A stretch of DNA of 64,000 nucleotides from Plantago ovata (GCA_028274465.1 CM051458.1:37796744-37860743); one strand, 5' to 3'; shown: positions 10,321 to 21,104, numbered from the stretch's first letter. A program made the numbers and translations. Notes: generated by a model not told the origin, from the letters alone.

Positions 10321-11719
10321 ATTTCCCTCCCCTTTTGATGTTAGCAATCCATGGCTAAATAATTGTTACCCTTTCAGAGGTTTCTGATGTTGAATAAATC
10401 AGTGGATTAATGCAAGCATACTTGAATAATTAAACAGTAAGCATAAGTAAATTGCATAATCAAAACCAATAAGAGGCAAAAGCTTCATTGCTGATAGTTA
10501 TCTTTCAGAAATTTACAAAAGTAGCAGAGATAACTAAACAAAATCACAAACAAAACTTTAACAAAAACTATTACAAAGAGTTAAGCTCTTCCAGAGATTT
10601 TCTCAAAATCTCTCTTACACTCTTCTCAGCAAGTGTAGTAAATTCAATACAGTCCTTTTCGTAGTTCTCAAGAAGCCTACGGACTTGTAGTTGAAGAATT
10701 CTTGCATTTTTGCAGGCAGTATGATGATGCTTTTCAGCATTCATTTCCATGTAGAGTTACCCACAATGCATGCCCCAATTGCTGGCATGGAGAAGTTGTG
10801 TATCTGAAAGTCTTTTAGGATAAATCTTTCTTAGCCAGAGAAGATCTTCTTCTTGATCCTTAGCAGTGAGATAGAAATACTCATAAGGAATCAATCCAAG
10901 TCTCTTCTTTGTTTTCTTGGTTACTGGTCAGAGTAATAAGCAATGCCAGGTGGTTTTATCAAATCTGGTTCTTGTCTATAAGTCTTACCAATGGCAGTTC
11001 TTATTACTAAGACCTCAAGATTCAACCATCTCCCAGCAATATTTCTTGGGAGGGATTCTTCCTTTGTTTCCTTTTTACCTTGAGTTCAATCCATGTGAAC
11101 ATTTGGTTCAATATGGCTGTAGGAAAGAACTCATTCACCAGCAAGTCTTCCAGCTTTAAGATCCAGCAACCATGAATGTTTCTGATCACATTCTGAGTGG
11201 TTTCATCATTGTTGGTCTTTTCCGGAGTCAATAGAAATGCTGGCCAACCTCTTTTCTTCCTGTCTTGCCTTCTTCTTCTTGACTTAGCATTGTCTTGATC
11301 TCTTGCTGAAGAGTCAGACGAGAAATGCTTTGAATGGCCAAACGGAGTTAAGGCTGTTAATGGTCTAGCTCTTATGGCTTGAGCTATTGTCTGATTGTCA
11401 CCATCTTCATTCAGATATTGATGACTTTCAGTATGGCAAAAATCTTGAGTTTCAGCAGCAGTTTTTCTCTTTTGGTACTTGCTGAATTTAACTCAGATTC
11501 TGCTTGCCTTTTAGAACTTGCTTTTTTTCAGCAAGTGGTTCTATGGGCAGTGGCTCATCAACAGTAGGAGGGGTTTGGTTTCTCTTTCTGGTATTTCTCT
11601 TTTCCCCCTTAGACATGGATTGCAACATCGGAGTGATGTGCATAGAATAGAACTCATTGCAATTTTCAGCAACAGTATTAAGCTGTTATACTTCATGATG
11701 ATTTGTTGCTGATCAGAAG
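10321..11719 (-). other. 3' region upstream of L1, no recognisable gene
   Basis: On the minus strand this lies between the U1 copy and the L1 PPT. It starts with the purine tract at 10321-10340. No frame gives a recognisable protein; open frames of 60-80 codons on either strand look like chance. Short TCAGCAAG / CTTGCTGA motifs occur repeatedly, as they do in L1 and U1. Confidence 0.5.
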
Positions 11720-12118
11720 TCATTTTGACAACTCTTTTTGAATACTCACCATGTTCTCTTCATGTCTTTTCTCTGTTGCGGCCTTATCATCCATGAAAGT
11801 CTGAGCCTTCACTAGAGCGGTCTTTGCGAGCATTAGTGCTTGAGTTACATCTTCTTCATAGCTTTTGTGATAAAGACTGATGTCTTTCTGAGCTATTGTA
11901 AGAGTAGTAGTGCGTCTCAACACTGTAGCCAAAATTTTCCCAATGTCAAGCGGGCTCTCAGCAAGCAATGCCTCATCTTCTGTTTTGCAGGCATCATGGA
12001 CTTTCTTCAGTGCCATAATTCTAGGAGTAAACTCCTCAACTCTTGGGAACGGCACTAGGTTTGGGGTCAAGGAATGAACTTTTAGTTCTGAAGCAAAGTG
12101 ATCATCCTTCATCAGCAT
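11720..12118 (-). pseudogene. U1 copy B, C-terminal part (132 codons)
   Basis: An open frame without stops, with helical, Lys/Glu-rich composition and a possible coiled coil toward its end (KALVKAQTFMDDKAATEKRH). No homologue is recognised. It follows the acidic and repeat-containing part of U1 on the same strand and is probably part of the same gene, although the connection crosses stops around 12119-12147. Confidence 0.4.
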
Positions 12119-12147
12119 TTCTCCTCTCAGACCATCATCTATATCAT

Positions 12148-12886
12148 TTATGTAATAGGGGGAGGAATTTGAACCACTTTGGGGTCTCTTTTGGATTGTT
12201 CATCCTCATTTGCTGATAAGTCATCGTCATCCTCAGATTCATCAAGGTCAGCAACCTTGGAACCTAAGTCAGCAGCTTCATTTCCTTTTAGTTGAGTGGT
12301 TGCTGATGGCAACACTTCAGACTCAACAACTGGAGTTTCACCAGTAGTTAGTTTTAATTGAGTAGTTGCTGAGGGCAACGTTTGAGACTAAATTACTGGA
12401 GTTTCGCCTGTAGTTATTTTAATTGAGTAGTTGCTGAGGGCAACGTTTGAGACTCAATTACTGGAGTTTCGCCAGTAGTAAATGGAAGGGAGGGGACTTC
12501 CTTTAGTCTTACTCCTGAAGATTCACCAGTTTCTAGATCCTGCGTATGCCTTGCATGGATCAAGAGACTGTTCTGTAGAGCGCGTTGGTAATCTTCATCC
12601 AATTCATCATCATCATCAAGGTTTGCATCAGTGACCTTGGCATCAGAAATTTGGCTCTTGCCATTTTTCAAGGCAGCCCGTTTCTGGCATATTCTTCTTC
12701 AGTATCAGCACCTTGTACAGGTGCTTGATTTTCAGCAGCAGCAGGAGCAGGTTGAGATTCATGTTGAGGTTGTGGTTGTTCAGCTTGCTGATTATCTTAT
12801 TGAGTATTTTCAGCAACTGTCAATTTTAAACCACCAGCATCAAGACTTGGACCTTGATTGTCATCATCATCGTCTTTCTTGTCCTT
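12148..12886 (-). pseudogene. U1 copy B, acidic and repeat-bearing segment
   Basis: Several overlapping open frames (12148-12378, 12414-12671 and beyond) read as one acidic protein region broken by frameshifts. It includes AKVTDANLDDDDELDEDYQRAL and Gln/Pro-rich stretches, then tandem copies of a motif containing TTGETPV and LPSATTQLK. A TAA near 12799 on the minus strand and length changes in the tandem repeats break the frame. Function unknown. Confidence 0.5.
12292..12481 (-). repeat. Tandem repeat, about 66 bp x 3
   Basis: Three head-to-tail units start at 12292, 12358 and 12423. Each contains GTTGCTGA(T/G)GGCAAC and GGAGTTTC on the plus strand, and on the minus strand encodes TTGETPV and LPSATTQLK-like residues. 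The middle unit is 65 bp, which shifts the reading frame. Confidence 0.85.
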
Positions 12887-13402
12887 TTAATCTTTCCCTT
12901 CATCATCACTGGGATCAGTTGGAATATTTTCATCTTCTTCCTCTTCATCATCATCAGTCAGAATTACTAGCTCGAGATGCTTGTACAAAGCAACACTCGT
13001 GACTTCCTCTTCCTCATTTATTTTGTGGGGATCAGCCACCACGGGTACAAATGAACCCTTGAGCATCACAGCTTGTTCAGCTAGAGAGGCACTCTTGAAT
13101 TTTGCATTCATATTCTCTCTGATTTGAGCAATCAGATTTGAGCTCATTTGCTGAGAATATGACATTTCTTCAGGAAATATGGAATGAACGAATGTCTCGA
13201 GATTTAGCAGAGAAGATCTCTTTTTCTCATTAGATAGATGAAGATGGAGATCAGAGAAATCCATTCGCCTGTATCTTTGCCAGTTGCTGACGGACTTAGC
13301 AACTCTTGACAAAGTTGTTCTTTTGAAATTCAAGTATAGTTCCTCAGAACTCACTTGTTGATCTTCAGTGATGAGCACCACTTCAGTGGTCTCCTTTAGA
13401 GC

Positions 13403-13477
13403 CTGAAAAAGAACGATATTTAGATCAGGATAGGTTTGGATAATTGCTTTAGAGTTCAAAGCTGAAACATGAATTAC
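13403..13477 (-). other. U1 putative intron 3 (75 bp)
   Basis: On the minus strand it runs from CAGCAG|GTAATT to a pyrimidine-rich TTTTTCAG|GCT. Phase 0. Confidence 0.55.
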
Positions 13478-13555
13478 CTGCTGAGATTCAGCAAGCTCAT
13501 GTTGTACAATTTCCATTCCTTGAGGAGCTTGAGTAGCATCCTCCATTTGTTCAAC

Positions 13556-13627
13556 CTGAAATAAATTTGAGTTAGATACAAGTACTAAGCTGTCAAACTT
13601 AGTTTTATTACCAAAAACATTAGCTAC
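13556..13627 (-). other. U1 putative intron 2 (72 bp)
   Basis: On the minus strand it runs from CAGCAG|GTAGCT to ATTTCAG|GTT. Phase 0. The matching junctions in copy A are near 8035 and 8106. Confidence 0.55.
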
Positions 13628-13696
13628 CTGCTGAGCCGGGAGTGTTGATTCTGGTGCAGAGGCTTCAGCAACCATCTGACTTGCATCTTGAGAATT

Positions 13697-13771
13697 CTGT
13701 AGAGATAACATAATATTAGCAAAAGAATAAGTTTCAGAATTTGAAGTTTTACTGATGGTTAAATTATCTAC
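13697..13771 (-). other. U1 putative intron 1 (75 bp)
   Basis: On the minus strand it runs from CAGCAG|GTAGAT to CTCTACAG|AAT. Phase 0. The matching junctions in copy A are near 7890 and 7970, and intron sequence has diverged more than the exons. A branch-point-like TGCTAAT lies near its 3' end. Confidence 0.6.
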
Positions 13772-14984
13772 CTGCTGAAGAAGGACAGGTTGTGGCTCAG
13801 TCCTTTCAGCATTAACAGTTCTTCTTCATTTTCTGGGACTGTTTCTTCAGCAGACTTCTTGGCTTGCTCTGTTTGAGAAAGCTGCGCGGTTTCAGCAATC
13901 TCCCCTGTCTCTGAAATGACAAGTTGAGCAGAAGCATCTTGACCTTTAAGCTCACTGCTTGTCATGAAGACATCAATGGATTTGTTGGATGATTCTTCAA
14001 TCTCCAACTCCATTTGTTGGCTTATAGCTTCCAGTACAAGCGGGACTTTGTCAATTGATGTCTTTGGTGAACTTGGGCCAGTATTCTCAGCATCACGAGA
14101 TGCGTCGTTGAATAGTGCTTCTTGTATTTCAGCAACTTCTGGAACTTGAACCATTGCTGTCTCAGCAACTGGTTCTTCAGCAACCGGGGTTTCAGCAATT
14201 TGATGAGTTGCTTGTTCAGCAACCATCTTTTCAGCAGCATCAGCAAGTGCCGCATTTTGCAGATCAGCAGCAATATCACTTGCTGGTTCCAGAGTTTGAT
14301 CATCTAGATTATCTACAATGTAGATATCTGGGACTTGGGCAGGAATTTCATTTCCACTGCCTTGTGGTCTGTTTTCAGTAGAAGGATCAACGTTGAGTCA
14401 ATCATTGAAGGCTTCCGCAAACACTTCAATGTTGCTGACATAGGCTTCAGTAACTACCTTGTCAACATCTACTGGATCTTGCGTTTCAGCAATTGTCTGG
14501 GAATTGTCTGAGAGGTCATGGACAATAGGAACTGACTTGCGAGCCAGTGTTTCTTCCTTGTGTTACTTGTCCTTTTCCTCTTTGGTACAGGATTTGCTGA
14601 TGACGCTGCAGTCTGAGTGTCATCATCAGCTTTCCTCTTTTTCTTGTTAGATTTCTTCAGTTTCCCAGCAGAGGCGTCAGTAGTTGCATTTTCGGCAACG
14701 GCTGTTGTACACGTACCTTGTTGCTCATCATCTACAACAGTTTCATCTTTGTCACCACCATCTACAGCAGTTTCATCTCTAAGTGGCTGAGTGGTGACAT
14801 CTGCAGCTGTTGTATACCTTTCTTGCTGGCTTGTGCTGACAACATTTGCAGCTGTTGTCTTCTTTGATTTTTCGAGTTTCTTGCCAGCAGTCTTTGGTAC
14901 ATTCTGCTTGTAGAAAGATCTTCCCACATTGCACACAGATTTCTTGATTGGCAATGGGTTTCTCAGCTGAATCCTGAAATGTTC
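13772..14984 (-). pseudogene. U1 copy B, exon 1 region (Ala-Glu-rich)
   Basis: The minus-strand translation begins inside the gene at the L1 junction. It contains a basic nuclear-localisation-like segment (KKSNKKKRKADDD and PKRKRTSNTRKK), then a long acidic region rich in V-A-E repeats (ETPVAEEPVAETA) encoded by GTTGCTGAA. A frameshift lies near 14545, a TGA near 14397 and another frameshift near 13830, so this copy is dead. Composition suggests a disordered acidic nuclear protein, but the family is unknown. The start is missing. Confidence 0.55.
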
Positions 14985-15991
14985 AAGGATGTGACATCTT
15001 AAGGAACAAAGCCTTAGAATTTGAAATTCAAACGACTCTTTGAAATTCAAACGACTCCCTTGATGCATTATAAATAGAGGTCATCCGGGAAAAAGTTGAA
15101 GTGTGTCAACAACATGATCAAACTCTCACTTGTGCTTAAACACTCAATCGTCCATACTCTTTACTGCCTATTGATCCGTTCCAAGACTTAAGCTTGAAAC
15201 AAAAGCTACTTGTGAAGAAGTAGAACATTCACGGCTAAGAAATTAGCTTAGTGTTCTTTCTTTTAAACAATAACAAGTCTTGACACAAGAAACAACTTAA
15301 CTTGCTTACTGAAAAAGTATTACAAGTTGTGTTTCTTTAGATAACTTGTTATAGATGAAAACGTTATACTCAAGTCATCTCATCCCAAATCTCTCTAACC
15401 GATAAACTGATAAACACCCTTTTTCAGGCGTGAAATTCAGGGGGAATTAATCAAGCATTGTGTTACTGATTATAAGTCCCAAGTTTGGTGGAGAACAAGG
15501 TTACAGTTCTCTAGTTAGGTTGGAAACGAAACAAGTGTGATTTGGTTTCTGAAGAATCATTATAGATAGGATTTGTAAGGAACCTCAATCTTATCTTAGT
15601 GGATTCAGTCCTAGAAAGGACAAAGTGGATTAGTTGAGAGATTACGCCACTCACAGATACCACTATAAAAGTGTTTGTGTGATTTACTTTACCGTATTTA
15701 GTTTTCAGCAAGCTTTACTTCTTGTACACTGCCACTCTGCTCACTTGCTGAAACTAGCACTCTCTCAAAAGCACTTATTGTATAAAGACTTCCGCAATCT
15801 ATTTTTAAAGTACCAGTAAACTCGTTACTGAAAAATAACTAGTACTTGCTGAGAAAGTTAAGTACCAGCAAACTCATTACTGAAAAGTAATAAGCATTTG
15901 TTGAGAAATTATTTAAACGATGAAAGTTAAAAAAGACTATTCACCCCCCCCCCCCCTCCTAGTCTTTTCTTGTTGTTTAAAGGGACCAACA
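14985..15991 (+). repeat. L1 fragment, inverted partner
   Basis: This is the last 1 kb of L1 in plus orientation, complementary to 8767-9742 with moderate divergence. It carries a TATA-like CATTATAAATAGAGG (about 15069), a long C run near 15943-15956 and ends GGGACCAACA at 15991. It lacks the first 570 or so bases of the L1 copy at 8767-10320 and abuts the truncated U1 gene. No initiator-Met primer site follows the end, so it is not a normal 5' LTR. Confidence 0.7.
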
Positions 15992-16001
15992 CTAATATCC
16001 C

Positions 16002-18085
16002 TTATCACCCCGTCTAGAAGGAATTCAATTCTAGCCAGTACAGTGTCCTACAACCCAAATAGACCTCAGCTTCTTCTGCCTCGCGTCTTAAGGGATTAGA
16101 CTAGGTGACTCATAAATAAACCTGATAGTCAACACTACCCAAGACTACCTACTTATCAACCTAATAGACCGGTCAAACATTTAACAGTAAACAGTGCTCG
16201 GAGACCGAGAAGGATTTAGAAAAACAATTGACAGTTAAGAAAGCAGTAGTCAGTTGAAGAGTCAGTAAGACAACAAACAATAGCATGTAATAGTACTGTG
16301 CAATAATCAATTCAAAAAGTTTGGTAAAATTAAGACAATCATGCATATCATTTCAAACGTGCGCTTATACTTATGAATGTAACATGCATGTAGGTATACA
16401 TGTGAAATAGGAACAAACAATAAGTACAGTAACATAGTAAGCAATTAACACAAAACTTCCTTGTAGTTTTAGAAAACAGATAGTAACACTCACCTTAAAT
16501 AGTGCGAGCAAGAACCACGGAAAGGACAACGAATTACGAAATAACAGACTGATCACCTATATAGAAAACGACTAGTTACTATCTAGGATTCGAAAGGGAA
16601 GTCCAAATTGTAAAAGTTAAAAGGTCAAAAAAAGGATGGCGAAGGTGGAGTTCGAATGCATAACCTTAAGGTCTAAACCAACTAGGCTAGTAAAAAATTC
16701 ATTTAAAAGGTTGTGAAAATAAATTAATAACTAGTTAACTTCAAGAAAAGACATTTAAATTTCAGAAGAAATTTTAGAAATTGCAAACAGGTCCTCAGAG
16801 TTTCAGAAATCAAAATATTCCTCTCTGTAGTTTTAGAAATTCAAAACGAGTCCCAACAGAAACTAAAATTACAAAAAAGCCCCTATATTACTAATTGCAG
16901 CTTAGTCATTTAATTGTCAACAACATACAAAGCAGTCCAAAAGGTTCAGAATATTAGAGTTCACTTCAAACAGTGCAAGGTCGGGTTTTACAATTCACTA
17001 ACCTCAGTCCAACAATACGAAAGGGTAAAACCGTCAAATCAGATTCAAGTCGAATTAAACTACAGTAACAGTCCATGTCAATACGAAAGGGCATAAAGGT
17101 CAAGTCAAGATTAGCCCATATTATGTATGGTCAAAATGGTCGGCTAGTAGAATTGAACTAGGAGTAAAATGGTCAAATCCAGATTTCGAAAGGGCAATAT
17201 TGTCAATAAGAAAAAGGAGACAAAATTCGAAAAAGAGGATCATGATTTACCTTCCAAACGTGAATGGAACGAATTTGTAATTCAAACCACAAAAACGGAA
17301 TTGAATCCCAAAACAAAATAAACGAGTTAGCAAACCGGAAATGAATAAGAATGGATCGTAGAGAAGGGGATAGATAGAACCTTACCGGAGGAACAAGGCA
17401 AAAACAGGGAACAACACGAGCCGGAAGAGAGCCTCGACGCGCGCTGGCCGGAGCCGAGTGGTCCGGGACGGGCACGAAGCGGACGGAGCACGAACAGATC
17501 GGAGCGGGATAGAACGGGAACGGAGCTCGGTAGCGGTTTGCAGGTCACGGTGGTGATTCACGGCGGTCCGGTGGAGATGAATTGGTGGAGGAGATGGGCG
17601 GTTGAGATGATGATGATGAAGATGGTGGGTTCCGGTGGTGGTGGCTCGGTGGTCTACGGTGGTTACGTGGTTGGGATGATGAATCCGACGGGGAGGGCAG
17701 AAAAACGGGAAGTAGGAGTTGTTTTGTGTGGCTGCCGAAATGAGAGGGGAGGAGGAGGAGGAGGAGAAAGTGAGTTTTGTGTTTTAGGGTTAGGTTTAGG
17801 GTTGAAGGCTTGGATCAGGCCTTGAGATATGGGCCAAGATAACTGGGCCAAGACTTGAATATTGGACAAACTGAAAAGGGTCAACCAAAAGGGCCAAGTC
17901 TTGTCTTGCAATTGAGTTAATATTTAGCCCGAAACTGAAATCGCGAACGATCCACTAAACCAAAATGCTTTCTAAATTGAATTCGATAACGCGGGGAAGG
18001 AAAATTAATTAATCACCAAATAATTAAATTACTCGATAATTAATTAATTAAAAAAATTAAATTAAAAAATAAACCGGATGTTACA
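16002..18085 (-). repeat. Solo LTR, Tekay/Del-type chromovirus (probable)
   Basis: On the minus strand it starts TGTAACATCCGG, followed by AT-rich sequence with repeated AATTAATTAATT and CGCGTTATCGAATT, a beginning I associate with Tekay-type gypsy LTRs. The other end, plus strand CACCCCGTCTAGAAGGAATT (16006 onward), resembles the complement of the usual Tekay LTR end but is mutated. No internal region follows on either side, so it is a solo LTR. A GC-richer block at 17370-17790 gives open frames with low-complexity translations (Gly-, Pro- or Met-rich) that I do not accept as genes. Boundaries are exact on the right, approximate on the left. Confidence 0.65.
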
Positions 18086-18227
18086 ACGGATAAGTATCCG
18101 TTGCTAATAGGCTACTACGCCAAAAATAGCGACGAGCTTATTAGCAACGGATCTATCCGTGGCTACGCCCTTTTAGCCACGAATCGGCCTTTTAGCCACG
18201 GAGCTAAAATTAAGATTTTTTGTAGTG
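18086..18227 (-). mobile_element. CACTA-type transposon end (fragment)
   Basis: It ends ATTTTTTGTAGTG at 18227, the complement of a CACTACAAAAAAT terminus as in CACTA (En/Spm) elements. Inside are short subterminal repeats of the kind those elements carry: TAGCAACGGA, TAGCCACG (three times) and the palindrome ACGGATAAGTATCCGT. The opposite end is not in the window. The solo LTR to the left sits against it and may have inserted into it. Confidence 0.5.
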
Positions 18228-18813
18228 AGATGTCTATTTTGCTGAAAGTATCTTTCCTTTCTCAGAGAAAGAAATGAAGGAATGTCCGGAAGAGTCAATC
18301 ATATACTCACCTGGAGAAATCATTGATGGTGCACCTAAAACAAGAATCTCTAGAATGAAAGAAAACAATAACCAGGCACAGAATGGTCACCAAACTGTAG
18401 AAAATATAATTCCCGCCGAACAAAATGAAGAACTACAGTTGGATGACCAAATAAACTCAGACAGAGAAGAAAATTATATACAGCCTGAACAAGTAAATGA
18501 TGAAACACTGGAAGATCTATCTAATAGGGAACTGGCACTAGAACAAAGATCACCAGCGCAAACAACAAGAATAGAAACTCAAAATGTTGGAGAAGAAATA
18601 ACTCTTGTTTTTTCTCCACAAATGGAATCTAGAAGATCACCAAATATTCCAGCAACACCCGTTGAACCGAGGAGGTCAACTAGAAAAGTAGAGTCACCAA
18701 ATAAAATGAAGTTGTTTCATCATTATAGCATACCTAGATCAAATGCAGCATTGAAAGAATGCACTCTTTATGCACTAAATAGATATCTAGGATATGAAAA
18801 GTTTTCTGAGTAA
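18228..18813 (+). pseudogene. Copia T: pol linker between integrase and RT
   Basis: The translation reads as the variable, acidic Gln/Asn-rich segment after a copia integrase, ending in the Pro/Arg-rich RRSTRKVESPNK stretch common just before RT. Gag and integrase are missing; the element begins abruptly next to the CACTA end. A TAA at 18811-18813 closes the frame. Confidence 0.7.
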
Positions 18814-18829
18814 CATAGAATATATGAAG

Positions 18830-19362
18830 TTCAATTTTTAATTCTAGATCAACCCTCTAGTTATAAGGAAGCAATCAAAGAGAAACACTCGACAAAAGCA
18901 ATTAAGGAAGAATTAAAAGCCCTGGAAGCTAATATAACTTGGTCAATTGTACAATTGCCACAAGGAGCTAAACCAATTGGATGCAAATATGTGTTCAAAA
19001 TAAAGCTCAATTCAGAAGGCAAAATTGACAAATACAAAGCAAGGCTAGTAGCAAAGGGATATACACAAAAATATGGCTTTGATTACACTGAAACTTTCAG
19101 TCCAGTAGCAAAAATGACCACAGTCAGGGTGCTACTAGCTATTGCAGCTAAGAAGAATTGGTTTCTTGAACAATTGGATGTGCACAATGCCTTTCTAAAG
19201 GGAGAGCTAACAAAATAAATCTATATGACATTACCTCCGGGTCTTCAAATTCAGGGAGAGAATGGTTCCAATATTGTTTACAAGCTCCATAAATCACTCT
19301 ATAGACTCAAACATGCCTCTAGGGAATGGAATCATAAACTCACTTCATACCTTCTACATGGG
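18830..19362 (+). pseudogene. Copia T: reverse transcriptase, N-terminal half
   Basis: Typical Ty1/copia RT motifs appear in order: [48 protein letters not shown] and, after a TAA at 19216-19218, LHKSLYRLKHASREWN. The frame stops being RT at about 19362, where mitochondrial-type sequence begins. RT resumes at 20094. Confidence 0.88.
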
Positions 19363-20093
19363 TCAATAGTTCAGCATTTTTTCCCTAGCATTTAGGAACC
19401 CCCCTCCCCCCCGCCCTTCTTGTGCTGACTAAATACTTTCTAGCGAACCTAGCCTGGTTCGATTCTTCTCTCTAATTCTAATCTTCCTCCCCAATCTGAT
19501 ATTATGGTGCCGGTATAGACCGTTGGAGGAGAAAAGAACAGGGGAAATAGCTTGCAGGAAGCTTCGGATAGAATCCTTCCCGAAATCGACCCACCTACTT
19601 TCAGGTAAAGTAAAATCGCAAATAAAAACATTCCATGTACGTCAACCTGAATTTCAGTAGTCTTCTAGCCTTAGAAGAAGTCGTGTCCGCCCCAGACCAA
19701 CGTCCTCCCATGCCTTTTTCTATTTGAAGGACGAAGGAATGAACCATTCGGGGACTTTCGCGGTCGCCCTCACTGAACCAACTGGAATCTGAACTACGAT
19801 TAAGATCAAGTCTTACCGAAATTGGATTTCCTTTGCGTGCCATGTGTACTTAGACTTTTTCCCCCTTTTTCTGCCCAGTCCAATATTTCTCTCTTGTGCT
19901 CCCTGTTTGAAATATCCGTTGCTCGGGATTGGCTGGTGGATTTCTCCGCTCATGGATGGTCTTTACGGTATCGACAATCTCCTGCGGTTTTCCTCTCTCG
20001 CATAGAGCCAACCTTACGGCTAACTTGACTGGACAAGGGAACGCCGGATTGCATCAAAATCCGGAACGACTTGACCATGTGGACTATGACTAT
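19363..20093. other. Nuclear mitochondrial insert (rps19 end - rps3 exon 1 - group II intron)
   Basis: About 730 bases split the copia RT and have organelle character. On the minus strand a reading frame begins [20 protein letters not shown] at 19843, the N-terminus of plant mitochondrial ribosomal protein S3. After 74 nt the exon stops at 19770 and GGGCGACCGCG begins, which fits the start of the known rps3 group II intron. Just upstream of the S3 start, at about 19857-19890, lies a remnant like the end of rps19 (NIGLGRKRGK), matching the usual rps19-rps3 gene order. Flanks rejoin in RT at LLH and GFKQ. Extent at either edge is uncertain by a few bases. Confidence 0.85.
19770..19843 (-). pseudogene. 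rps3: Mitochondrial rps3 exon 1 (nuclear copy)
   Basis: Exon 1 of 74 nt, starting with ATG at 19843 and intact in frame up to the expected splice position. In mitochondria this exon is joined to the rest of rps3 by group II splicing. Here only the exon and an intron portion were transferred, so no ribosomal protein can be made. Confidence 0.85.
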
Positions 20094-20490
20094 AGGATTC
20101 AAGCAATCCAAGAATGAATATACATTATTTACTAAAAGAGAAGGTTCAACATTCACAGTAATTTTGGTGTATGTGGATGACATAATTATAGGAGGAAATG
20201 ATCATAATCACATCACACAAATCAAGAATCAGTTGCAGAAAGAGTTCAAAATTAGAGAACTTGGAAAACTGAAATTCTTTCTTGGACTAGAAGTAGTCAT
20301 AGGAATCAAGGGCATTCATCTCTCTCAAAGGAAGTATGCTCAAGAGATCATTGAATCAGTTGGATTACTGGGTTGCAAACCAACAGTAAATCCAATTGAA
20401 CAAAATCATAAATTGAGTGCTTATGAAGAGGGAAAGAACATGGAGAAGGAACTGCTAAGAGAACGAATTAGATACAGGAGATTAATTTGA
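20094..20490 (+). pseudogene. Copia T: reverse transcriptase, C-terminal half
   Basis: RT resumes with GFKQSKNEYTLFTK and reaches the catalytic YVDD box at 20170-20181. Then come LGKLKFFLGLEV and LSQRKYAQEIIESVGLLGCKP, all standard for copia RT. A TGA at 20488-20490 ends the frame. Confidence 0.9.
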
Positions 20491-21099
20491 AAACTAATAT
20501 ATCTCACTATAACCAGGCCTGGCATAACTTATGCAGTGAGAATATTGAGCCAATTCATGGAAAAACCAATGAAAGCTCACATGGATGGACAGTTAAGAGT
20601 AGTGAGATACTTGAAGAATGATATAGGGAATGGAATTCTTTCAATACAAGTAAGGAACAAGACTTGCTTGCATATAGTGACTCTGATTTGGAGGATGCTG
20701 TATATTGTGTTCTATATGGAAATTCACTTGTGAGCTGGAGATCAAAGAAGCACCAAGTGGTGAGCAAATCTTCTGCAGAGGCAGAATACAGAGCTATATC
20801 TCAAACTTGTTGTGAAATCATATGGTTAAATAGACTGTTTCAAGATTTCGATGTCAAAATCGAATTACCAATTAGATTATTATGTGATAACCAGTCGTCC
20901 ATATACTTCAGTCTTTCACGAGAGACCCAAACACATAGAGATCGATTGTCACTTTATAAGAGAGAAAGTGCAAGAAGGAATCATTGATGTAAGACATGTT
21001 TCCACCAAGAACCAGTTAGCAGATGTATTTACCAAAGCAGTTTCAGGAGATAATCTCATGTTGTTCTTCACTAAGTTAGGTGTTCTCAACATCCACACA
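20491..21099 (+). pseudogene. Copia T: RNase H and pol end
   Basis: Frame-broken RNase [44 protein letters not shown], then after a shift the conserved copia end HIEIDCHFIREKVQEG and VSTKNQLADVFTKA. A stop and frameshifts at about 20640-20940 inactivate it. Confidence 0.88.
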
Positions 21100-21104
21100 C
21101 CCAA

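Larger units (their letters stand above)
12887..13696 (-). pseudogene. U1 copy B, exons 2-4
   Basis: On the minus strand this holds a 23-codon exon (13696-13628), a 26-codon exon (13555-13478) and a long exon from 13402. Each short exon ends in codons for Gln-Gln directly before GT. The long exon encodes a segment with RYRRMDFSDLHLHL, ETFVHSIFPEEM and SLAEQAVMLKGSFVPVV, then an acidic tail with LTDDDEEEEDE. The same exon order is seen in copy A. No known domain is recognised. Introns 2 and 3 have lengths divisible by three and no stops, so the genomic frame reads through them; the alternative is that they are coding. Confidence 0.55.

Noticed and set aside
17538-17825. Gly/Met-rich open frame and Pro-rich frames on the opposite strand
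   Set aside because: Low-complexity translation inside the solo LTR; no homologue recognised and overlapping frames are equally open.
19822-20028. 68-codon plus-strand frame in the mitochondrial insert
   Set aside because: Opposite to rps3 and without a recognised homologue.
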